Shown here piece after piece: positions 8,582 to 15,882 of a DNA stretch of 64,000 nt (position 1 is its first letter; the number at the start of each line of letters is the position of its first letter). A program made the translations under genes and the position numbers. The stretch is from Proteobacteria bacterium SG_bin6. GTDB taxonomy: Bacteria; Pseudomonadota; Alphaproteobacteria; Sphingomonadales; Sphingomonadaceae. Below the pieces are notes generated by a model. The model did not search any database and was not told the origin of the DNA. It was given only the letters and a program-made list of their open reading frames with translations. The stretch covers positions 1-64,000 of the forward strand of contig LWDJ01000026.1 of NCBI GenBank assembly GCA_002083435.1. Direction: 5' to 3'.

Positions 8582-9127
8582 ATCCGTCCTCCCATGCACC
8601 GGCGTCCGATGGCGCCGCCGCCCATGAACGGGCCGCGTTTCAACGAATGGATTCAATCGCCCCGCGTCCGCGTCATCGATGAGAATGGCGAGAATCTGGG
8701 TGTGATGTACACGCGCGAAGCGATGGCGCAGGCGCAGGAAGTCGGGCTCGACCTGGTCGAAGTCTCGCCCAACGCCGATCCGCCCGTCGCCAAGTTCCTC
8801 GACGTCGGCAAGTATAAGTACGAGGCGCAGAAGAAGGCGAACGCCGCGCGCAAGACTCAGAAGGCGCAGGAGATCAAAGAGATCAAGGTGCGCCCGAATA
8901 TCGACGATCACGATTACGACACCAAGATGAAGAAGATCGTCGAATTCATCGGTGAGAGTGACAAGGTGAAAGTCACGCTGCGCTTCCGTGGCCGCGAAAT
9001 GGCGCACGGCCAGATCGGCATGGCGCTGCTCCAGCGCGTGCAGCAAGACACCGCCGAGATCGCCAAGGTGGAGGCTTACCCCCGGATGGAGGGCAAGCAG
9101 ATGCTGATGGTGCTCGCGCCGAAATGA
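8582..9127 (+). CDS. infC: Translation initiation factor IF-3
   Basis: IF-3 binds the 30S subunit, blocks premature 50S joining and proofreads start codons. The N-domain (VRVIDENGENLGVM), helical linker (KYKYEAQKKANAARK) and C-domain (EIKEIKVRPNIDDHDY, VTLRFRGREMAHG) are all clear. I place the start at ATC 8582, eight bases after AGGAG (8569-8573), giving 181 residues beginning RPPMHRRPM. The first ATG (8594) is 20 bases from that site, too far. A rare AUU/AUC/AUA start is the known device by which IF-3 represses its own translation. The stop overlaps the next gene by four bases. Confidence 0.93.
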   Translation: MRPPMHRRPMAPPPMNGPRFNEWIQSPRVRVIDENGENLGVMYTREAMAQAQEVGLDLVEVSPNADPPVAKFLDVGKYKYEAQKKANAARKTQKAQEIKEIKVRPNIDDHDYDTKMKKIVEFIGESDKVKVTLRFRGREMAHGQIGMALLQRVQQDTAEIAKVEAYPRMEGKQMLMVLAPK

Positions 9128-9522
9128 AACCACGCCTGATATTGATCGCGGCGCTGCTCCCGCTCGCCGCGTGCGACCGCGCCGCGCCACCCCCCGCTCC
9201 GCAAGCACCCGACCATGCGGCGATGGGGCACGGGGCGATGGGGCAGGGCGCGGCCAAGCCGTCCTCCCCCGCCGCCGCCGAATATGACGCGGCGATGGCG
9301 GCGATGCACAAGGACATGGGCGCCGCCTCCGCCGATGCCGACGAAAGCTTCATGCGGCTGATGATCCCCCACCATGAAGGCGCGGTGGCGATGGCCAAGA
9401 CCGCGCTGAAATATGGCAAGGATCCCGAAGTCCGCGCGCTCGCCAAGGACGTGATCGCGGCGCAGGACCGCGAGATCGCGCAAATGAAGGCATGGCTCGC
9501 GCGGCGCAAACCGAAGCAGTGA
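9124..9522 (+). CDS. DUF305 lipoprotein
   Basis: 132 residues. A lipoprotein signal peptide ends in the lipobox LAAC (Cys17), followed by a Pro/Ala and His/Met-rich linker (HAAMGHGAMGQG). The rest is a DUF305 four-helix, ferritin-like domain with the diagnostic FMRLMIPHHEGAVAMAK segment. DUF305 proteins are periplasmic, often near copper genes, and the His/Met-rich linker would suit metal binding, which is inference. The ATGA overlap with infC suggests translational coupling. Confidence 0.85.
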   Translation: MKPRLILIAALLPLAACDRAAPPPAPQAPDHAAMGHGAMGQGAAKPSSPAAAEYDAAMAAMHKDMGAASADADESFMRLMIPHHEGAVAMAKTALKYGKDPEVRALAKDVIAAQDREIAQMKAWLARRKPKQ

Positions 9523-9553
9523 TCGCGCGACGGGGGCGGGGTTTTCCGGGCGC

Positions 9554-9934
9554 TCAATCGCGCGCCGGCGGCTCCCACAATTCGATCGGGTTGCCCTCGG
9601 GATCGTGGATGCGGGCGAAACGGCCCAGACCCTGACTGTCCCATGCCTCGCGGGTTTCGATCGCCACGCCGCGCGCGTTGAGCTGTTCGAGCAGCGAGTC
9701 GAGGTCGCGCACCCGCAGGTTGAGCATGTACGCCCGATCAGCCGCGAAGTAATCGCTGTCGGCGGGGAAGGGCTCGAAGATCAGCGGGCCGGATTCGGGC
9801 GACCAGGCCCAGTCGAGGCGGTCCGCCCCCTCGCCGCACCCATTGCCGACGCCAAGCGCGTCGCGATACCAGTCGCGCAAGGCGCCGGGGTCGCGCGCGC
9901 GGAAGAAGAAACCACCCAGGCCCGTTACCGGCAT
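9554..9934 (-). CDS. VOC/glyoxalase family protein
   Basis: 126 residues, a single vicinal-oxygen-chelate domain. It opens with GGFFFRARDPGALRDWYRDALG and ends with the hallmark HDPEGNPIELWEPP. Members include glyoxalase I-like enzymes, dioxygenases and antibiotic-binding proteins; sequence alone does not choose. It converges on the DUF305 gene and lies 31 bases from glnD on the same strand, so may follow it on the same message. Confidence 0.85.
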   Translation of the reverse strand: MPVTGLGGFFFRARDPGALRDWYRDALGVGNGCGEGADRLDWAWSPESGPLIFEPFPADSDYFAADRAYMLNLRVRDLDSLLEQLNARGVAIETREAWDSQGLGRFARIHDPEGNPIELWEPPARD

Positions 9935-9965
9935 CGTTCGCTCCCCTCAGCCGCGCCGCGCCATG

Positions 9966-12713
9966 TTATGCCGCGTGCGCCAAATCCTCGTTCGCCGCCG
10001 CCTCGATCAGCCGGCGTTCGAGCGCGCGCAGCCGTTGGGCGCTGGTGATCTTGTCGCCGAACAAATCGGTCACATAGAACACGTCGACCGCGCGCTCGCC
10101 ATAGGTTGCGATGTGCGCCGAATGGACCGTGACCTTCGACTGGAACAGCGCGTGCGCCAGCCGGTTGAGCAGCGCCGGCCCGTCGCGGGCGTTGACCTCC
10201 ACCACGGTGAAGCGGTTCGAGGCGCCGTTGTCGATAAAGGCTTGCGGCGCGATGTCGAACGCCTCGGCGCGGGTGCGGGGCAGCGGCTTGGCGGAGAGCC
10301 GCTCGGTCAGCCGCATCCGGTTGGCGAGCGCGTCCTCGATCGCCTGTTTCAGCCGCGCGAGCTGCTCGGCGCGGTCGAACGGGCGACCGAACGGGTCCTG
10401 CACCAGGAAATTGTCGAGTGCCATGCCGTCGCGCGTCGTGTGGATGCGCGCGTCGATGATGTTGCCGCCCGCCAGATGGATCGCCCCCGCCGCGCGGTAG
10501 AACAACCCGGGATGGTCGGCGGCATAGAGCGTCACCAGCGTCGCGCCGCGTTCGGGATAGACCTGCGCGTCGATCGCGAGGCGCTTGTCGCCCGCCGCCG
10601 CCACCAGCCGGGCGTTGCTTGCCAGCACGTCATCGGGCTCGGCGATCCAATAGGCCTCTGGCAGGCGGGCGACGAGCGCGTCGAACGCGGGCGCTTGCCA
10701 GCCGAGCGCGGCGCCGAGCCCGGCCTGCTTGGCGGCGATCCGCTCGGCGCGGCCCTTCTGCTTGTGGCCCAGCCGCAGCAATTCCTCGGCGCGTTCGTAC
10801 AGCTCGCCGAGCAGCTGGCGCTTCCAGCTGTTCCACACGCCGGGGCCGACCGCGCGAATATCGACGACCGTCAGCGCGAGCAGCAGCTTCTGCCGTTCGG
10901 GGCTTTGCACCGCCTCGGCGAAATCGAGGATCGTCTTATAGTCGGACAGGTCGCGCTTGAACGCGGTCGCCGAGGCGAGCAGGTGCCAGCGCACCAGCCA
11001 GGCGACCGTCTCGGTCTCGCCCGCGCTCAGCCCGAGCCGGGGGCAAAGTCGGCGCGCGACTTCGGCGCCCAGCACCGAATGGTCGCCGCCGCGCCCCTTG
11101 GCGATGTCGTGCAGCAGCACCGCGACATAGAGCACGCGGCGCGAGACGAGCTTCTGCACGATCTCGGTCGCGATCGGATGGTCCTGCACCAGCTCGCCGC
11201 GCTCGATGCGCGAAAGCAGGCCGATCGCGCGGATCGAATGCTCGTCCACCGTATAATGGTGGTACATATCGAACTGCATCTGCGCGACGACGCGGCCGAA
11301 ATCGGGCACGAAGCGGCCGAACACCCCCGCCTCGTTCATCCAGCGCAGCACGGTTTCGGGATCGCGGCGCGAGGTGAGCACTTCCAGGAACAGGGCGTTG
11401 GCGCGCGGATCGTCGCGCACCTCGTCGGCGAGCTTGGCGTCGCGCGCGGCGGCGCGCATCGCCAGCGGGTGGATTTCGAGCGCCTGGCGCTCGGCGAGCG
11501 CGAACAGCTCGATCAGCCGCACCGGATCGCGGCGGAAAAAGTCGTCGGTGGGAAGCGCGAGTCGCCCGCGATCGAGCACGAAGCCGTTCAGCCGCCGCGG
11601 CCGTCGCATGATGCTCGGCAAACCAAAGCGCCGCCCGCGCGCGGCGAATGCGTCGTCGAGATGGGCGAGGAACACCCCGGTCAGGTCGCCGACCGTCTTC
11701 GCCTGCAGGAAGTAATAGCGCATGAAGCGCTCGACCCGGGAGGCGCCGGCACGTTCGGCGAAGCGCAACCGCTCGGCGATCTCGCGCTGCACGTCGAAGG
11801 TCAGCCGGTCCTCGGCGCGACCGGCGATCAGGTGGAGATGGCAGCGCACCGCCCACAGGAAATTCTCGGCGCGGTGGAACTGGCGATATTCGGCCGCCGT
11901 CAGCAACCCCGCCTCGACGAGGCCCGCCGAACGATCGACATTGTGCGCATATTTGCCGATCCAGAACAAGGTGTGGAGATCGCGCAGGCCGCCCTTGCCC
12001 TCCTTCACATTGGGTTCGACGACATAGCGGCTGTCGCCCATCTTGCGGTGGCGTTCGTTGCGCTCGGCGAGCTTGTCGGCGATGAAGGCGCGTACGCTCG
12101 GCTGCTGCACCTCCAGCCGGAAGCGGCGCATCGCCTCGTCGAACAGCGCCATGTCGCCCCACACATAGCGCGCTTCGAGCAGCGCGGTGCGGATCGTCAC
12201 GTCGGCCTTGGCCTGGCGCACCATCTCGTCCAGGCTGCGCGCGCTGTGGCCCACTTTCAGCCGCAGATCCCACAGCGCATAGAGCATCGATTCGATCACC
12301 TGCTCGGCCCAGCCGGTGAGCTTCCACGGGGTGAGGAAAGCGATGTCGACGTCCGAATGCGGCGCCATCTCGCCCCGGCCATAACCGCCGACCGCGACCA
12401 GCACGAGCCGCTCGCCGGCGGTGGGCGCGGCGTTGGGATGAAGTCGTTCGGTGGTGAAATCGAACAACAGCCGCAGGATCTGGTCGATCAGGAAGGCGCC
12501 CGCCGCTGCCGCTTCCAATCCGCGCGAGGGATGCTCGGCGAGCCGGCGGGCGATCTCGGCGCGGCCCGCCCCCAGCGCGGCGCGCAGCTGCGCGGTCGCG
12601 GCGGCGCGCAGGGCGGTGGCGTCGCCGCCCTCGATCGCGTGGAGCGCATCGGCGATCGCGCGGCGATCGATGATCGCGCGGCGCTGGCGCAGGCCGGCAA
12701 ATCGGTTGCTCAT
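9966..12713 (-). CDS. glnD: Bifunctional PII uridylyltransferase/uridylyl-removing enzyme
   Basis: 915 residues. GlnD senses glutamine and adds or removes UMP on PII proteins, setting nitrogen regulation. Domains in order: nucleotidyltransferase with GGYGRGEMAPHSDVDI at about 108-123; helical linker; HD hydrolase domain with LLHDIAKGRGGDHS near residue 530; and two C-terminal ACT domains (YPERGATLVTLYAADHPG and FTVVEVNARDGPALLN). ATG 12713 is preferred (AGGCG five bases upstream); a GTG lies one codon earlier. Confidence 0.95.
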   Translation of the reverse strand: MSNRFAGLRQRRAIIDRRAIADALHAIEGGDATALRAAATAQLRAALGAGRAEIARRLAEHPSRGLEAAAAGAFLIDQILRLLFDFTTERLHPNAAPTAGERLVLVAVGGYGRGEMAPHSDVDIAFLTPWKLTGWAEQVIESMLYALWDLRLKVGHSARSLDEMVRQAKADVTIRTALLEARYVWGDMALFDEAMRRFRLEVQQPSVRAFIADKLAERNERHRKMGDSRYVVEPNVKEGKGGLRDLHTLFWIGKYAHNVDRSAGLVEAGLLTAAEYRQFHRAENFLWAVRCHLHLIAGRAEDRLTFDVQREIAERLRFAERAGASRVERFMRYYFLQAKTVGDLTGVFLAHLDDAFAARGRRFGLPSIMRRPRRLNGFVLDRGRLALPTDDFFRRDPVRLIELFALAERQALEIHPLAMRAAARDAKLADEVRDDPRANALFLEVLTSRRDPETVLRWMNEAGVFGRFVPDFGRVVAQMQFDMYHHYTVDEHSIRAIGLLSRIERGELVQDHPIATEIVQKLVSRRVLYVAVLLHDIAKGRGGDHSVLGAEVARRLCPRLGLSAGETETVAWLVRWHLLASATAFKRDLSDYKTILDFAEAVQSPERQKLLLALTVVDIRAVGPGVWNSWKRQLLGELYERAEELLRLGHKQKGRAERIAAKQAGLGAALGWQAPAFDALVARLPEAYWIAEPDDVLASNARLVAAAGDKRLAIDAQVYPERGATLVTLYAADHPGLFYRAAGAIHLAGGNIIDARIHTTRDGMALDNFLVQDPFGRPFDRAEQLARLKQAIEDALANRMRLTERLSAKPLPRTRAEAFDIAPQAFIDNGASNRFTVVEVNARDGPALLNRLAHALFQSKVTVHSAHIATYGERAVDVFYVTDLFGDKITSAQRLRALERRLIEAAANEDLAHAA

Positions 12714-12812
12714 CACATCGCCTGATAAGCGCTTGGCCGGCCATCGTCATGCCAGAAAGCGACCGTAGGAATGCTAAGTCCGCTTTAACCATAGCCCGTT
12801 ACCAATGGGCCA

Positions 12813-14423
12813 ATGACGGCGAACGCCCTTCCGCAATTGGCGCCGCGTGGCCGGCGCCTCGCGCGCCTCGCCGCGCTGCCCCGGATCGCGCCTGAAACGC
12901 TCGCCGAACGCGCCGCGCAAACCGCCGAGTTGATCGGCTGGATCGTGCCGCTCAATCTGGTGACGACGCTTGCGCTCAGCATCGTGTACGCGGTGCTCTC
13001 GCGCTCGCTGCAAGCCGCCGTGGCGGGCGCGCCGGTCCTGATCGCGACGCTTGCCGCGCTGCCGCTGGCTCGTCCCGATCTGCTGCCGCCGCGCTGGCGG
13101 GTGCCGGCGGCCGAGCAACCCCGGGCGCTGCATCTCTATGCGTTCGTGATCGGGCTTGCCTGGGCGGTGCAGCTCGCGCTGATCGACGGCGCGAGCGCGG
13201 GGACCGAGCGTGTCGGCATCGCCTGCGTGACGGTGGCGGTGATCGCGCTGGGGAGCAAGGTGTTCACGCTCGTCCCGGTCAACGCGCTGATCTTCATGGG
13301 GGTGGTGAGCGTCGAGCTGGCCCGCCAGCTTCACCGCGTGGTGGCGGTGCCGCTGTTCTATGACGCGGCGATCCTGGTGTTCGTGGTGACGCTGTATGTG
13401 ATGGCGCTGATCCAGGCGCACCTCTACGCGCAGCGGATGCGCGCGGCGGCGGAGATCGCGGCGCTCGAACGCCAGCGCGGCGAGGAGCGAAGCCGCGCCA
13501 CCGCTCAGCAGCAGGCGCTCGAACGCGCGCACGAACGCGCCCGCGCCGCCGAGGAAGCGCGCATGGCCGAGGAACGCCGCGCGATCATGGCCGATCACGC
13601 GCAGCGCTATGAAAGCTCGGTGATGGCGGTGATCGCGGCGCTGGGCGACGCGGTCGCCGAGCTTGGCGGCTCGACCGATACGCTGCTCCGGCTGGGGGAG
13701 GCGAGCGCGGCGCATGTCCGCACCGTTCAGGCGAGCGCCGGGGTCGCCGGGCAATCGATGGCGGCGGTGCGCACCGCCGTCGCCAATTTGCGCGAGGCGA
13801 TCACCGCGATCGAGCAGGAGATCGGTACCCAGGTCAAGGCGACCGTCGCCGCCGAGACCCGCGCCGAGGAAGCGCGCGGACGGGCCGAGGCGCTGGCGGA
13901 GCGCAGCCGGGCGGTGCGCGGCATCACCGCGCAGATCGAACGCATCGCGCAGCGCACCAACACGCTGGCGCTTAACGCCCTGATCGAGGCGGCGCATTCG
14001 GGCGCGGCGGGGCGCGGCTTCGCGGTGGTAGCGGGCGAGGTGAAAGCGCTCGCCGCGCAAACCCGCACCGCCGCGGCCGATATCGGCGATCACATCGCGG
14101 CGATGGACGACAGCGCGGGCGCGGTCGCCGGCGCGGTCGAGGCGATCGCTGGCGATGTCGCCCGCATCGCCGGGGGCGCGCACGACATCGCCCGCGCGAT
14201 CGACCGCCAGGCGCAGGCGACCGACGGCATCATGGCGAGCGTCGCGGTCGCGACCGATGGCGGCGCGCACGTCCAGAACGAACTCACCGCGCTCGCCGCC
14301 CAGGCCGAGGCGGCGACCCGGCTCGCGCAAGGCATCGCCGGGGTCGCGGACGGAGTCCGCCAACAGAGCGGCGGCCTGCGCCAGGCGAGCACCGAGTTCG
14401 CGGCGCGGCTCCGGCGGGGATAA
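12813..14423 (+). CDS. Membrane methyl-accepting chemotaxis protein without HAMP or periplasmic sensor
   Basis: 536 residues. The first ~210 contain several hydrophobic segments (about 35-60, 68-85, 108-128, 135-175 and 188-208) joined by short loops, so the input domain is an integral membrane bundle. A charged Ala/Arg/Glu coiled coil follows at about 210-270, then the signalling domain, whose hairpin tip lies near 368-425 (ERIAQRTNTLALNALIEAA, GRGFAVVAGEVKALAAQT). This tip docks CheA/CheW. No HAMP domain is evident and no che genes are in the window. The ligand is unknown. Confidence 0.88.
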   Translation: MTANALPQLAPRGRRLARLAALPRIAPETLAERAAQTAELIGWIVPLNLVTTLALSIVYAVLSRSLQAAVAGAPVLIATLAALPLARPDLLPPRWRVPAAEQPRALHLYAFVIGLAWAVQLALIDGASAGTERVGIACVTVAVIALGSKVFTLVPVNALIFMGVVSVELARQLHRVVAVPLFYDAAILVFVVTLYVMALIQAHLYAQRMRAAAEIAALERQRGEERSRATAQQQALERAHERARAAEEARMAEERRAIMADHAQRYESSVMAVIAALGDAVAELGGSTDTLLRLGEASAAHVRTVQASAGVAGQSMAAVRTAVANLREAITAIEQEIGTQVKATVAAETRAEEARGRAEALAERSRAVRGITAQIERIAQRTNTLALNALIEAAHSGAAGRGFAVVAGEVKALAAQTRTAAADIGDHIAAMDDSAGAVAGAVEAIAGDVARIAGGAHDIARAIDRQAQATDGIMASVAVATDGGAHVQNELTALAAQAEAATRLAQGIAGVADGVRQQSGGLRQASTEFAARLRRG

Positions 14424-14458
14424 GCGCGCGCGGGAGCGCCCGGGAGCGGTTTTTGGCG

Positions 14459-15229
14459 TCAACCGGCGCGCATCAGACGGTCCGCGAGCGCCGGGGAGAG
14501 GCTGTGGATGGCGCGCAGCAGCTTCGCCTTGCCGACATAGATCTCCGGTTTGGCGGCCGCCATCCCGCGCACGATCTCGGCGGCAGCGGCCTCGGCGCTG
14601 ATCTTCCCGCTCCCGCGCCCGCGCGTCATCTCGGTATCGACCAGCGGCGGCAGCGCCTCGACGATGCGCAGCTGCGGCGCGCGCGCCTCGGCCTGATAGC
14701 GTAACGCCTTGGTAAAGCTGCGCAAACCCGCCTTGGCCGCGCAATAGACCGGCGCGCCGCTCTTCGGCGCGATCGCGAGGCCCGAGGTGATGTTGACGAT
14801 CATCGCCGAAGGCCGCGCGATCAGTCCCGGCAGCAACGCCACGCACAAGTCGATCGGCGCCGCGAAGTTGACCGCGATCTCGCCAGCCAGCGCGGGCAGG
14901 TAACGCGCGGCGTCCGGATTGATGAGATCGGTCGGCAGTTGCGTGCCGGCATTGTTGATGACCACCGACAAATCAGGTTCTTTTTCAGTCAGGTACGCGA
15001 CGAGCGCCGCGCGCTCGGCGGGATCGGCAAGGTCCGCCGGATAGGGCGTCGCGATCGGCGCGAGGGTGCTGAGTGCGTCGAGCGCCGCCGCATCCCGACC
15101 AACGGCGATCACGCGCCCAGCCCCCGCCGCCGCGAGGTGCACGAACAGCGCGCGACCAATGCCGCGCCCCGCGCCCGTGAGCAGAACCGTCCTTCCCGCC
15201 AGTGAAAAACCCGCCATGCCTTGCCCCAT
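14459..15229 (-). CDS. Short-chain dehydrogenase/reductase (DltE-like)
   Basis: Rossmann-fold NAD(P)-dependent oxidoreductase, 256 residues from ATG 15229 or 252 from ATG 15217; neither has a strong ribosome-binding site. TGAGRGIG is the cofactor loop, NNAG follows in the middle, and the Tyr-Lys pair is in VYCAAKAGL. The C-terminal IVEALPPLVDTEMTRG and GK.LLR.IH.LSPALADR segments resemble the group annotated as DltE-like reductases. Substrate unknown. It is divergent from the Crp/Fnr regulator, which may control it. Confidence 0.8.
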   Translation of the reverse strand: MGQGMAGFSLAGRTVLLTGAGRGIGRALFVHLAAAGAGRVIAVGRDAAALDALSTLAPIATPYPADLADPAERAALVAYLTEKEPDLSVVINNAGTQLPTDLINPDAARYLPALAGEIAVNFAAPIDLCVALLPGLIARPSAMIVNITSGLAIAPKSGAPVYCAAKAGLRSFTKALRYQAEARAPQLRIVEALPPLVDTEMTRGRGSGKISAEAAAAEIVRGMAAAKPEIYVGKAKLLRAIHSLSPALADRLMRAG

Positions 15230-15327
15230 TGATGAACCGCGCGTCGATAGCGCCGGCGCCACTTGCGCGCATGAACCCAGGTTTAGCGTGGCTTGCGTCC
15301 GCGCGCCGCCCATCTAAGGCGGGAGCC

Positions 15328-15882
15328 ATGCTTGCCGCCGATCAGATCATTCCCTTGTTGCGCGATCGCGCCGAGCAGGCCGGGCGGTGGCAGCCCCAGC
15401 CGCACGCCAAAGGCGCGGTGCTGTTGTCGCAAGGAGCGCCCGGCGGCCGGCTGTTCGTGCTGCTGCGCGGACTGGTGAAGCTTACTTATCTCTCCCCGGC
15501 GGGGGACGAGTGGATCAAGAGCTTTGTCGCGGATCAGGGGCTGTTCGGCGACCTGGAGGACGCACCCCAACGCTTTGGCGCGGTCGCGCTGGAGGACAGC
15601 CAGATCGCGGTGCTTCCCGCCGCGTGGGTCAACGGCCTGATCGCCACCGATCAGGCCGTTGTCGGCGCGGCCGTCGCCTTCAGCCGCTGGCTGGCCGATC
15701 GCAAGCAGGCGCGCGAGGAGGCATTGCTCTGCGCGACGCCCGTGCAGCGTTATCAGCGGCTGCTGGATAGCGCGCCCGCTTTGCTCGCCCGCCTGCCGCA
15801 GCAGGATATCGCCCGCTATCTTCGGGTCACGCCGATCGGGTTCAGCCGGATCAAGCGCCGGCTTCGCGCCCGGGCCGGGTGA
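15328..15882 (+). CDS. Crp/Fnr family transcriptional regulator
   Basis: 184 residues from ATG 15328, with GGGAG just upstream. The N-terminal cyclic-nucleotide-like beta barrel includes KGAVLLSQGAPGGRLFVLLRG and the C-terminus is a short winged helix-turn-helix (QQDIARYLRVTPIGFSRIKRRL). No FNR-type cysteine cluster is present, so direct Fe-S sensing of oxygen is unlikely. The effector is unknown. Its 3' end overlaps the convergent mutS by 32 bases, and it is divergent from the SDR. Confidence 0.85.
   Translation: MLAADQIIPLLRDRAEQAGRWQPQPHAKGAVLLSQGAPGGRLFVLLRGLVKLTYLSPAGDEWIKSFVADQGLFGDLEDAPQRFGAVALEDSQIAVLPAAWVNGLIATDQAVVGAAVAFSRWLADRKQAREEALLCATPVQRYQRLLDSAPALLARLPQQDIARYLRVTPIGFSRIKRRLRARAG

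Noticed and set aside
8594..8596. ATG as the infC start
   Set aside because: It is 20 bases from AGGAG with nothing nearer, while ATC 8582 has ideal spacing.
9843..12725. A 960-codon open frame opposite glnD
   Set aside because: glnD on the other strand has all expected domains; the antisense product shows none.
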